Positions 52,652 through 61,208 of a stretch of DNA of 64,000 bases are shown here, one piece after another (the stretch's first letter is position 1; each line of letters begins with the position of its first letter). Under the pieces are notes generated by a model. That model was given only the letters and a program-made list of their open reading frames with translations, did not search any database and had not been told where the DNA came from. Source of the stretch: CAMLJR01 sp964631955 (GTDB taxonomy: Bacteria > Pseudomonadota > Gammaproteobacteria > Pseudomonadales > CAMLJR01); contig CAZWBA010000005.1 of NCBI GenBank assembly GCA_964631955.1, positions 1-64,000 on the forward strand, written 5' to 3'. The position numbers and the translations under genes were made by a program.

Positions 52652-54433
52652 TTGACTCTCCACAGTCACCCCAAGATAATGCGAACCATTCTCATATGTC
52701 CGCATGCGCAGAATGCGCATAGCCACATCTACAACGAAGATTCGAATATTCCGCACATCGCTCTGGCGATCGCGCTTTCCCGCAAATTGACGAGCCGGCA
52801 TCTCTTGAACACCACCCCCACACTTTCGCAAACACTTCGTCAGAAACTTCTCAACCGCCGCATTATCGGCGGACTCGGTATTGTGCTGGCCGCTCTCGGC
52901 AGCTATCTGCTGTGGCAGAAATTCGCCGGCGACAGCGACAGCATCGATCAATACCAGATCGCCTCGGTGCAGCGCGGCGATGTCGAGGATCTGGTCACGG
53001 CGACCGGCACGCTGCAGCCGCGCGAGTATGTCGATATCGGCGCGCAGGTATCGGGTCAGCTGAAAAAGATTCACGTGGAAATCGGCTCGGTGGTCGAAGC
53101 GGGCACCCTGCTCGCCGAAATCGACCCCACCGTCTATCGCGCCAATGTGGAGGCGCGCCGCGCCCTGCTGCGCAACCAGCGCGCGACCCTGCTCGACCGC
53201 GAGGCCCAGCTCGCGCTCGCCGAACTGCAATACCGGCGGCAGAAAAACCTCATGGAAGGCGATGCCACCACCGCCGAATCGGTGCAGGCGGCGGAAGCCT
53301 CGCTGAGTTCGGCGAAAGCGCAGCTGCAGGCACTGCAGGCGCAGATCGAACAGACCGAATCGACGCTGCTCGCCGATGAAGCCAATCTCAATTACGCGAA
53401 AATCTACGCGCCGATGGCCGGTGTGGTGGTATCGATCAGCGCGCGTCAGGGCCAGACGCTGAATACGAACCAGTCGGCGCCGATCATTCTGCGCATCGCC
53501 GATCTGTCGACGATGACGGTACAGACCCAGGTTTCCGAGGCCGATGTCTCGCGCCTGAGCCCGGATATGGAAGCGTATTTCACCACCCTCGGTAATCGCG
53601 GCAAGCGCTGGTACGGGCAACTGCGCAAGCTCGAACCGACGCCGACCGTCACCAATAACGTGGTGCTCTACAACGCGCTGTTCGATGTGCCGAACGAGCA
53701 GCGCAGCCTGCTGCCGCAGATGACGGCGCAGGTATTTTTTGTCGCCGCTGCCGCAAAGGACACGCTGTACATTCCCGCCGCCGCCATTCCCAGACAGCCC
53801 TCCGGAGCGCGCACTGCGCCGGGCAACGCCAGCGCCCGGCTGGCCGGCAATGCGGGGGATAAAAATCCGGCGGCTGCAAACGCTGCCCCGGCCGCAGACG
53901 CGGAACCCCGGGAAAGCCGCGAAGCCCGCCGCACCCAATTCACCCATGGTCGCGCGAACATGAGCGAGGAGGAACGCGCGGCATTGCGCACCCGCCGCGC
54001 CGAACGCGAACGCAATGGCGATGCGCCGCCACCGCAGGCGGCTGACGGCCGGACCGCGAAAAACGACAGCCGAAGCGGGAAAAATGGCGCCCCGGACAAT
54101 GCGCCCGTGACCTTCAGCGAAGGCCAGGTGTGGGCCGGCGTCGCCGCCCAGACCCGGCGCGATGGCGGCGAGGCGACGATCAAGGTGGTCAATGCCGATG
54201 GCGATATCGAAGAGCGCAAAATCCGCACCGGCATCAGCAATCGCGTGCACGTGCAGGTGCTGTCGGGCCTGAACGAGGGCGATCAGATCGTCGTCGGCCG
54301 CAAGCCGCCGCCCGGTGCCGAGAGCGCGCAGAACAATGCATCGAATAACAATCAGGGCGGACAACAGCGTGAACGCAACGCGCTGCAGGGCAACACGCCG
54401 GGCGGCCCCGGCATGGGTGGAGGTCCGCGGTGA
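52652..54433 (+). CDS. macA: MacA-type periplasmic adaptor
   Basis: The protein (up to 593 residues) has one membrane helix (about residues 70-90: IGGLGIVLAALGSYLLW), then the adaptor order: lipoyl half motif GTLQPREYVDIGAQVSGQL, a long coiled coil (ALLRNQRATLLDREAQLAL), the second lipoyl half IYAPMAGVVVSISARQGQTL and beta-barrel domains. A long Ala/Arg/Asp-rich insert occupies roughly 385-480 and is unusual. The start is uncertain: TTG at 52652 or ATG at 52679 are open, and a start nearer the helix is possible. It overlaps macB by four bases. Confidence 0.85.
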   Translation: MTLHSHPKIMRTILICPHAQNAHSHIYNEDSNIPHIALAIALSRKLTSRHLLNTTPTLSQTLRQKLLNRRIIGGLGIVLAALGSYLLWQKFAGDSDSIDQYQIASVQRGDVEDLVTATGTLQPREYVDIGAQVSGQLKKIHVEIGSVVEAGTLLAEIDPTVYRANVEARRALLRNQRATLLDREAQLALAELQYRRQKNLMEGDATTAESVQAAEASLSSAKAQLQALQAQIEQTESTLLADEANLNYAKIYAPMAGVVVSISARQGQTLNTNQSAPIILRIADLSTMTVQTQVSEADVSRLSPDMEAYFTTLGNRGKRWYGQLRKLEPTPTVTNNVVLYNALFDVPNEQRSLLPQMTAQVFFVAAAAKDTLYIPAAAIPRQPSGARTAPGNASARLAGNAGDKNPAAANAAPAADAEPRESREARRTQFTHGRANMSEEERAALRTRRAERERNGDAPPPQAADGRTAKNDSRSGKNGAPDNAPVTFSEGQVWAGVAAQTRRDGGEATIKVVNADGDIEERKIRTGISNRVHVQVLSGLNEGDQIVVGRKPPPGAESAQNNASNNNQGGQQRERNALQGNTPGGPGMGGGPR

Positions 54434-56427
54434 CCGCACTCGCCTCCGCTGCACCAGACGCTTCGCCCGATACCCGCCGCGCGAACGAACCGCTGATTTC
54501 GCTGAGCGGCGTCACCAAGACCTATTACAACGGCGATCTCGCGGTCGAGGTGCTGCACGGCATCGATCTGAATATCCAGGAAGGCGAATTCGTCGCCATC
54601 GTCGGCCAGTCGGGCTCGGGCAAATCGACGCTGATGAATATTCTCGGCTGCCTCGACCGCCCCACCAGCGGCACATACAAATTTCTGGGCCGCGATGTGA
54701 GCACGCTCGACAGCGATGCCCTGGCGCAATTGCGGCGCGAGGATTTCGGCTTCATCTTCCAGAGCTACAACCTGATCGGCACCGCCAATGCCACCGAAAA
54801 TGTGGAAGTGCCGGCGCTCTACGCCGGGCAATCCATCGAGTCGCGGCACGCGCGCGCGGCGCAATTGCTCGCCGAGCTGGGACTCGGCGAGCGCATGCAT
54901 CATCGACCCAATCAGTTATCGGGCGGACAGCAGCAACGCGTGTCGATCGCGCGCGCCTTGATGAACGGCGGCCGCATCATCCTCGCCGACGAACCGACCG
55001 GCGCGCTCGACAGCAAAAGCGGCGCCGATGTGATGAAGCTTCTAACGGACCTTTCAAAGCGCGGTCACACCGTCATTCTGATTACACACTCGGCGGAAGT
55101 TGCCGAGAACGCCGAGCGGCTCATCGAAATCAGGGACGGCCAGATCGTCTCCGATTCCGGCCCCGCCGCGCGTCATGGCGCTGAATCCACCCCGCCGTTC
55201 CAGCCGCAGAGCAGCGCCGAAATGCGCTCGCTGTGGACCGATATTCTGGAGGCGGCAAAGATGGCGCTGCGCTCGCTGCGCGCGAATTTATTCCGCTCCG
55301 CGCTGACGCTGCTCGGCATCGTGATCGGCGTCGGCTCGGTCATCGCGATGCTGGCGATCGGCGACGGCGCCAAGCAGGCCGTGCTCGACCGCATCGGCGC
55401 GATGGGCTCCAATCTTCTGTTGGTCCGGCCCGGCGCGCCGAATCAGCGCGGCTTCAACAGCACGGCGACGCTGGTCGTCGACGATGTGCGCGCTATCGAC
55501 AAGGAAGTGCCGAATGTACTCGCCGCGATTCCCGAGCAGAACAGCACGGTGACGGTGCGCTACGAAGGCGCCGACTACAGCACCAGCGTCAACGGCACCT
55601 CATCGAAATTCCCCATCGCGCGGCAGTGGCCGGTCAATCGCGGCACCTTCTTCAGCGAGGAGGACGAAGACAACTACGCCACTGTCGCCGTACTCGGGCA
55701 GACCGTCGCCAGCGCGCTTTTTGCCGGCGGCGAAGACCCGCTGGGCCGCTATATCCTCGTCAACAATCTGCTGTTCCAGGTGATCGGCGTCATGAACACC
55801 CGGGGCGCCTCGCCCAACGGTAACGATCAGGACGACATCATTTTCGTACCCTACGCGACCAGCAGCCTGCGCCTGTCGGGTCAGCGGTTTTTGCGCAATG
55901 TGACGATTGCAGTCGGCGACGTGGCGCAGATCGACGACACTCAGGCCGCGGTCGAAAAGCTGCTGCTTGAACGTCATGGCGTGGTCGATTTCCAGATCCG
56001 CAATATGGCGTCGATCATCGAAACCACGGTCGAGACGCAGAACACGATGACGATTCTGCTCGGTTCGATCGCGGCAATTTCGCTGCTGGTGGGCGGGATC
56101 GGGGTAATGAATATCATGCTGGTATCAGTGACCGAACGAACGCGCGAGATCGGCATCCGCATGGCGACCGGCGCCCGCGAGCGCAATATTCTCCAGCAGT
56201 TCCTGATCGAGGCCGTGGTGATTTCTGCCCTCGGCGGGGCCATCGGCGCAGGCGCCGGACTTATCGCCGCGGGCATCATCGGCGCGTTCGGCACCCCCAT
56301 CCAGTATTCATTGATGCCGATCATGCTGGCATTCGGCTGCGCGTTTTCGACCGGCCTGCTGTTCGGTTTCCTGCCTGCACGCAAGGCGGCAAAACTTGAC
56401 CCTGTCATTGCACTGTCGTCGGAATAA
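54430..56427 (+). CDS. macB: MacB-type ABC transporter (ATPase-permease fusion)
   Basis: The 665-residue protein begins with an ATPase domain: GQSGSGKSTLMN (Walker A), FIFQSYNLIG (Q-loop), LSGGQQQRVSIARAL (signature) and RIILADEPTGALD (Walker B). From about residue 275 there are four membrane helices and a large periplasmic domain of the MacB/FtsX fold, ending FGFLPARKAAKLDPV. It uses ATP to drive substrate from the periplasm through the outer-membrane factor in a mechanotransmission pump. A GTG start at 54430 overlaps macA by four bases. In the PvdRT-OpmQ relatives the substrate is a siderophore. Confidence 0.93.
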   Translation: MTALASAAPDASPDTRRANEPLISLSGVTKTYYNGDLAVEVLHGIDLNIQEGEFVAIVGQSGSGKSTLMNILGCLDRPTSGTYKFLGRDVSTLDSDALAQLRREDFGFIFQSYNLIGTANATENVEVPALYAGQSIESRHARAAQLLAELGLGERMHHRPNQLSGGQQQRVSIARALMNGGRIILADEPTGALDSKSGADVMKLLTDLSKRGHTVILITHSAEVAENAERLIEIRDGQIVSDSGPAARHGAESTPPFQPQSSAEMRSLWTDILEAAKMALRSLRANLFRSALTLLGIVIGVGSVIAMLAIGDGAKQAVLDRIGAMGSNLLLVRPGAPNQRGFNSTATLVVDDVRAIDKEVPNVLAAIPEQNSTVTVRYEGADYSTSVNGTSSKFPIARQWPVNRGTFFSEEDEDNYATVAVLGQTVASALFAGGEDPLGRYILVNNLLFQVIGVMNTRGASPNGNDQDDIIFVPYATSSLRLSGQRFLRNVTIAVGDVAQIDDTQAAVEKLLLERHGVVDFQIRNMASIIETTVETQNTMTILLGSIAAISLLVGGIGVMNIMLVSVTERTREIGIRMATGARERNILQQFLIEAVVISALGGAIGAGAGLIAAGIIGAFGTPIQYSLMPIMLAFGCAFSTGLLFGFLPARKAAKLDPVIALSSE

Positions 56428-56431
56428 AATC

Positions 56432-57982
56432 ATGGAAATCATTAAACTAAAGTCAATATCTAAAGAACTTATTAGATCCCTATTTCAGAATCTTAATAAA
56501 TTACCTGAAGTTTTTTTCCATGTAGAAACAACTTTAACTAATCTTATAAAAAGATTAAAAATCAATAAATTGAATTTTATATCGAATGTTTTAGTTTCAG
56601 TTATCTTCATAACCTTATGTGGCTGCGCGATTAAAGGTGATCCAGCCAGACTCGACATGTCGCTACCGGAAAAGTGGAGTGAATCCGGCGAGGCTCCGCT
56701 TCCCGACCCCGAACCGACCTGGTGGACCACCTTTCATTCGGCCGAGCTCGACCGCCTCATCGGCATCGCGCTGGCCGAGAGCCCGAACATGACCATCGCC
56801 GCCGAGCGTGTCCGCCAGGCCGAGGCTGCGGTGCGCAGCGCGGGCTCATCGCTATTCCCTTCGCTCAGTCTCGACGCGAGCAGCGGCAGCCGGCGCAACA
56901 CCCCCGATGGCGGCAGCTCGACCACAGCGGACAGCTCCAGTGCCGGTCTCGGCGTGAGCTATGAAGTCGATCTGTGGGGGCGGATCAGCGCCGGCAGGCG
57001 CGCCGCCGAAGCCTCGCTCGAAGGCAGCCGCTACGATCAGGAAACCGCGCGCCTGACGCTCACCACCGGGGTCGCCAGTGCCTATTTCCAGGTGCTGGCG
57101 ACGCGTGCCCGTCTGCAGGTCGCGCGTGACAACCTCGCGATTGCCGAACGCCTGATGCGCATCGTCGATGTGCGCTATCGCAACGGTTCGGCCTCCGCGC
57201 TCGACCTCAGCCGGCAGACCACCGCCGTGCTGAGCACCCGCGCCGCCATCCAGCCGCTCGAAGTGCAGGAACGGCAGACGCTGGGCGCACTGGCCATCCT
57301 GCTCGGCCGGCAGCCGCAGGGGTTCGCGCTGGGCGGCGGCCAAATCGCCGAACTCGCCATCCCCGAAATCGGCGCGGGCCTGCCCAGTGAGCTGCTGATT
57401 CGCCGCCCCGACCTGGCCGCGGCCGAAGCGCAGTTGCGCGCCGCGGACGCCAATGTCGATGCGGCGCGAGCGGCCCTGCTGCCCAGCGTGAGGCTGTCGG
57501 GATCGGCCGGACTGGCGAGCAGCGACCTGTTCAGCCTGAGTTCGCCGACGCGCTCGCTCGGCCTCACCGGCGCGCTCGCGCAGAGCATTTTCGACGGCGG
57601 CCGTCTGCGCAGCCAGGTCGCCATCGGCGAATCGCAGCGCCGGCAGCTGCTGGAAAGTTACCGCGCAGCGATTCTGGCGGCGCTGAAAGAGGTGGAGGAC
57701 GCGCTCTCCAACGCCGACCGCTACCGGCAGCAGGAGCTGACCCAGCTGTCGATTCGCGATCAGGCGCAGCGCTCGCTGCAGCTTTCCGAGCTGCGCCTGC
57801 GCGAAGGCGCCGACGATCTGTCGAGCGTGCTCGAAGCGCAGCGCACGCTGTTCTCCGCCGAGGATCAACTCGCGCAACTGCGCCAGTCGCGCCTGAACAG
57901 CGCGGTCGATATCGTCAAGGCCGTCGGCGGCGGCTGGCGTCGCGATGCCGATACCGCCGTTGCAGCGGAGGCAGCGCGATGA
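56432..57982 (+). CDS. NodT-type outer-membrane efflux lipoprotein
   Basis: The 516-residue protein has two OEP repeats (AERVRQAEAAVRSAGSSLFP, YRNGSASALDLSRQ, LLIRRPDLAAAEAQLRAADA), the family of TolC-like outer-membrane channels. A lipobox LCGC puts the lipid on Cys 65. The first 47 residues before the signal are unusually long and encoded in strikingly AT-rich DNA (24 G/C in the 120 bases 56461-56580). A TTG at 56570 would give a normal lipoprotein signal. It starts four bases after macB and overlaps the next gene by four. Confidence 0.88.
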   Translation: MEIIKLKSISKELIRSLFQNLNKLPEVFFHVETTLTNLIKRLKINKLNFISNVLVSVIFITLCGCAIKGDPARLDMSLPEKWSESGEAPLPDPEPTWWTTFHSAELDRLIGIALAESPNMTIAAERVRQAEAAVRSAGSSLFPSLSLDASSGSRRNTPDGGSSTTADSSSAGLGVSYEVDLWGRISAGRRAAEASLEGSRYDQETARLTLTTGVASAYFQVLATRARLQVARDNLAIAERLMRIVDVRYRNGSASALDLSRQTTAVLSTRAAIQPLEVQERQTLGALAILLGRQPQGFALGGGQIAELAIPEIGAGLPSELLIRRPDLAAAEAQLRAADANVDAARAALLPSVRLSGSAGLASSDLFSLSSPTRSLGLTGALAQSIFDGGRLRSQVAIGESQRRQLLESYRAAILAALKEVEDALSNADRYRQQELTQLSIRDQAQRSLQLSELRLREGADDLSSVLEAQRTLFSAEDQLAQLRQSRLNSAVDIVKAVGGGWRRDADTAVAAEAAR

Positions 57983-58641
57983 ATCCGTCAGTGCCGCAAT
58001 CCGGAAAACCGAAAACCGCGCAGAGCAGCCGTCGCTCGGCCTGGCTCAAACAGCTGCACCAGTGGCACTGGATCAGCTCCGCGCTGTGCCTGCTCGGCAT
58101 GCTGCTGTTCGCGTTCACCGGAATCACGCTCAACCATGCCGCGCAGATCGAGTCGCGCCCGCAGGTCGCGCGGCAGGCCACCGAGCTGCCGGCGGCGTTG
58201 CTGCAGCAGCTTCGCGAATTCGAAACCGCACACGACGGCACCACCGCCCCGCTGCCCGCCTTTCTGCAGGACTGGATCCGCGAAACCCTGTCGATCCGGG
58301 TCGCCGACAAGCCTGGCGAATGGTCGGAAGAAGAACTGTACGTGCCGATGCCGCGCCCGGGCGGCGATGCCTGGCTGCGGGTCGATCTCGCCACCGGCGG
58401 CGTCGAATACGAGCTGACCGATCGCGGCTGGATCGCGTGGCTCAACGATTTGCACAAGGGGCGTCACACCGGCGATATCTGGATGTGGTTCATCGATATC
58501 TTCGCTGTCGCCTGCCTTGTTTTCTCGATCACCGGTCTGTTGATACTCAAGTTCCACGCGACCAATCGTCCGCTCACGTGGCCGATGGTGGGACTAGGCA
58601 TTCTTATTCCGCTGTTGCTGGCCCTGCTGTTTATCCATTAA
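57979..58641 (+). CDS. PepSY-associated membrane protein
   Basis: The 220-residue protein has a first helix (SALCLLGMLLFAFTGITLNH), a periplasmic loop of about 110 residues with the PepSY-like RVDLATGGVEYELTDRGW, and DLHKGRHTG. Two helices follow (WMWFIDIFAVACLVFSITGL and a terminal one). LNH and DLHKGRH are conserved His sites of PepSY_TM proteins, possible haem or metal ligands. In Pseudomonas, FpvG and PiuB of this family serve siderophore iron reduction. ATGA overlap links it to the efflux lipoprotein gene. Confidence 0.87.
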   Translation: MNPSVPQSGKPKTAQSSRRSAWLKQLHQWHWISSALCLLGMLLFAFTGITLNHAAQIESRPQVARQATELPAALLQQLREFETAHDGTTAPLPAFLQDWIRETLSIRVADKPGEWSEEELYVPMPRPGGDAWLRVDLATGGVEYELTDRGWIAWLNDLHKGRHTGDIWMWFIDIFAVACLVFSITGLLILKFHATNRPLTWPMVGLGILIPLLLALLFIH

Positions 58642-58687
58642 CTCATTCATCAAAGCTGCATTATCAACAACTTACGGGAGTGAATTC

Positions 58688-59212
58688 ATGAAGCTTCGAC
58701 ATTTAACCGCCCTCAGCATCCCCTTGCTGGGCGCCCCTGCATTCGCTGCGGACCTGAGCGTGAAAATCACGCTGCCGCAACTCGATGTCGCCGCATATCA
58801 CCGCCCCTATGTCGCGGTATGGCTCGAAGGCGCCGATCAGAAAGTCGTCGGCAACCTGTCGGTCTGGTACGACCTCAAGAAGAAGGAAAACGGCGGCGCG
58901 AAATGGCTGCCCGATCTGCGCCAGTGGTGGCGCAAGGGCGGACGCGATCTGCAGGTGCCCGCCGATGGCGTGACCGGCGCCACGCGCGGCCCGGGCGATC
59001 ACGCGCTCGATTTCTCCGCAGCCAAAGCGCCGCTCGATAAATTGCCCGCGGGCGAATACCAGCTCGTGGTCGAAGCGGCGCGCGAAGCCGGCGGTCGCGA
59101 AGTGGTGCGCGTGCCGTTCCAGTGGTCCCCCTCAAGCAAGGGCGGCTCGATCGAGCCCGTGACCGTGAACGGCAAAGAAGAAATCACGTCCGTATCGCTG
59201 CAGATCAAATAA
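58688..59212 (+). CDS. DUF2271 protein with an ApbE flavinylation motif
   Basis: The 174-residue protein has a Sec signal peptide (cleaved near AFAAD, residue 20), then a beta-sandwich DUF2271 domain (VKITLPQLDVAAYHRPYVAV). DGVTGAT at residues 93-99 matches the Dxx[ST]GAT motif in which the last Thr receives FMN from ApbE. An apbE gene stands two places downstream. It is therefore a probable periplasmic FMN-carrying electron carrier. The motif is directly visible; the flavin is inference. ACGGGAGTGAATTC precedes the ATG. Confidence 0.87.
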   Translation: MKLRHLTALSIPLLGAPAFAADLSVKITLPQLDVAAYHRPYVAVWLEGADQKVVGNLSVWYDLKKKENGGAKWLPDLRQWWRKGGRDLQVPADGVTGATRGPGDHALDFSAAKAPLDKLPAGEYQLVVEAAREAGGREVVRVPFQWSPSSKGGSIEPVTVNGKEEITSVSLQIK

Positions 59213-59222
59213 GGAGATCGTC

Positions 59223-60053
59223 ATGACCATCCAATTTCGCAAATCCATTCTTGCACTCGCACTGGTGAGCCTGTTGCCAGCCGCCGCGCACGCGCACCGT
59301 TCATGGTTATTGCCCGCGTCGAGCAATGTCGAAGGCAGGGAACCGTGGGCGACGATCGACGCCGGCGTGTCGGAAAACCTGTTCGATGTCGACACTACCG
59401 GCCTCAAACTCGACGGCCTTGCGATCACCGGACCGGACGGCGCCGCGCTGAAACCCGACAACATTCTCAACGGCCGCCAGCGCAACACCATCGAGCTCAA
59501 ACTGAACAAGCCCGGCACGTACAAAATCGCGCTGGCGGGTGAAAGCCTCATGGCGAGCTACAAACTCGACGGCCAGCAGAAACGTTTCCGTGGCACCGCG
59601 GAAAAATTCGCGAAGGAAGTGCCCGCGAACGCGACCGATGTGCAGAAAACCGTGACCTACAATCGCAACGAAACCTTCGTGACGACCGGCGAAGCCAATG
59701 ACACGGCGCTGAAGCCGACGAATGTCGGGCTGGAACTGATTCCGCTCACGCATCCGACCGAGCTGCGCGCCGGTGAGAAGGCGGGCTTCCGCTTTCTGCT
59801 CGACGGCAAACCCGCAGCGAAACTCGGTTTCAGCCTGATTCCGGGCGGCGTGAAATATCGCGGCGTGCTCAATGAAATCCGCCTCGTCACCGACGACAAG
59901 GGCGAAGCCTCGCTGACCTGGCCGGACGCAGGCGTGTACTGGATCACCGCGAGCTGGCCGCCGCGCGCGGAAGCCGCCCAGGGTCAGGCGCCGGCGGCAC
60001 CACCGGCACGACGCGTCTCCTACTCGGCCACGCTCGAAGTGCTGCCGCAATAA
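59223..60053 (+). CDS. DUF4198 periplasmic protein
   Basis: The 276-residue protein has a signal peptide (ending AAHAH) and the DUF4198 start HRSWLLPASSNVEG. Further blocks are RFLLDGKPAAKLGFSLIPGG and EIRLVTDDKGEASLTWPDAGVYWI. The domain resembles the carboxypeptidase regulatory/transthyretin fold and is repeatedly found with metal uptake genes. A His right after cleavage could serve as metal ligand. AAGGAGATCGTC provides the ribosome site; it lies ten bases after the DUF2271 gene. A GC-rich hairpin follows. Confidence 0.83.
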   Translation: MTIQFRKSILALALVSLLPAAAHAHRSWLLPASSNVEGREPWATIDAGVSENLFDVDTTGLKLDGLAITGPDGAALKPDNILNGRQRNTIELKLNKPGTYKIALAGESLMASYKLDGQQKRFRGTAEKFAKEVPANATDVQKTVTYNRNETFVTTGEANDTALKPTNVGLELIPLTHPTELRAGEKAGFRFLLDGKPAAKLGFSLIPGGVKYRGVLNEIRLVTDDKGEASLTWPDAGVYWITASWPPRAEAAQGQAPAAPPARRVSYSATLEVLPQ

Positions 60054-60062
60054 GCCCGACAG

Positions 60063-60100
60063 CGGCGGCGCCGATGACACGGTGCCGCCGTTTCCATTTT
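60063..60100 (+). terminator. Hairpin with T-rich tail before apbE
   Basis: CGGCGGCGCC pairs with GGTGCCGCCG (one G-U) across an eight-base loop; TTTCCATTTT follows. It may attenuate transcription from DUF4198 into apbE. Confidence 0.5.
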
Positions 60101-60130
60101 CACTGACAGCTTTCCCGGATCGACGAATCC

Positions 60131-60158
60131 AGCGAATTACCTCTAGCGAATTACCTAT
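60131..60158. repeat. 14-base tandem repeat at the apbE start
   Basis: AGCGAATTACCTCT followed by AGCGAATTACCTAT. The last bases of the second copy form the start of the preferred ATG at 60157. Confidence 0.75.
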
Positions 60159-61194
60159 GCGGCGCGTGCTGATTCCCACCCATATTTCATCCGGATCGTT
60201 TCAGGCCGATGGCGAGATGCTGAATCTGCGCGGCGAAACGATGGGCACGACGTGGTCGGTGCGTTTCATCGATCCCGCGCCCGCCGATGCGACCCGGCAG
60301 CGGGAATGGCAGCAGCGCGTTCAGGCGCGGCTCGATACTGTCGTCGCGCAGATGAGCCACTGGCAGGACGATTCCGAACTGGGGCGCTTCAATCGCGGCG
60401 CCGCCGGCAGCTGGCATGCGCTGTCCCAGCCGTTCTTCGAGGTATTGACGTACGCGCTCGACGTCGCTGCGCAAAGCGATGGCGCCTACGATCCGGCCGC
60501 GGGTGCGCTCGTCAATGTCTGGGGATTCGGGCCGCGCGGGCGTTACGACGAGGCCGGCTTTCAGCCCCCCACGGCAGCCGCCATCGAAACGGCGCGTGCA
60601 CGGAGCGGCTGGCAAACACTGCGCGTCGATGCCAGCGCACGCAGCATCCTGCAGCCCGGCGGGTTGCAGCTCGACCTGTCGGCGGTCGCGAAAGGCTTCA
60701 GCGTCGACTTCATCGCCGGCATGCTCGAACAACACGGCATTGAAAACTATCTGGTGGAAGTCGGCGGCGAATTGCGCGGCGCCGGCGTGAAACCCGACGG
60801 CATGCCGTGGTGGGTCGAACTGGAGCAACCGGCACCGGCGGAAACGATTGCACTGCCGGAAACAATCGTGGCGCTGCATGAGTTATCGATCGCGACATCG
60901 GGCGATTACCGGCGTTTTTACCGCGCCGGCGACAGCGATGTTTCGCATACGATCGATCCGCGCAGCGGCTATCCGATTCGCAACGCCATCGCCTCGGTGA
61001 CGGTGCTGCACGCCTCCTGCATGGCCGCCGATGCGCTGTCGACGGCGCTCACGGTGCTCGGCGTCGACGATGGACTCGCTTTCGCGGAAACGCATGGATT
61101 CGCGGCGCGCTTTCTCATCCGCAATGAACCCGGGCGCACTGAAAGCGGTTTCAGCGAGCGCAGCAGTTCCGCCTTCACGGCGATGCTGCAGTGA
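60157..61194 (+). CDS. apbE: FAD:protein FMN transferase (ApbE family)
   Basis: The 345-residue protein has the ApbE signatures GETMGTTWSVRF, DPAAGALVNVWGFGP, LDLSAVAKGFSVDFIA, EVGGELRGAG and SHTIDPRSGYPI. ApbE moves FMN from FAD onto Thr/Ser of exported proteins, here most likely the DUF2271 protein. No signal peptide or lipobox is visible before GETMGTT from this start (MRRVLIPTHISSG). This is unusual, since most ApbE enzymes are periplasmic lipoproteins. A longer frame to 60082 begins inside the hairpin region and is less likely. Confidence 0.87.
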   Translation: MRRVLIPTHISSGSFQADGEMLNLRGETMGTTWSVRFIDPAPADATRQREWQQRVQARLDTVVAQMSHWQDDSELGRFNRGAAGSWHALSQPFFEVLTYALDVAAQSDGAYDPAAGALVNVWGFGPRGRYDEAGFQPPTAAAIETARARSGWQTLRVDASARSILQPGGLQLDLSAVAKGFSVDFIAGMLEQHGIENYLVEVGGELRGAGVKPDGMPWWVELEQPAPAETIALPETIVALHELSIATSGDYRRFYRAGDSDVSHTIDPRSGYPIRNAIASVTVLHASCMAADALSTALTVLGVDDGLAFAETHGFAARFLIRNEPGRTESGFSERSSSAFTAMLQ

Positions 61195-61208
61195 GGGCGA
61201 CGTAACCC

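Noticed and set aside
52619..54454. Long open frame opposite macA
   Set aside because: Low-complexity Arg/Gly/Ala product with no family signature; it mirrors the GC-rich macA codons on the other strand.
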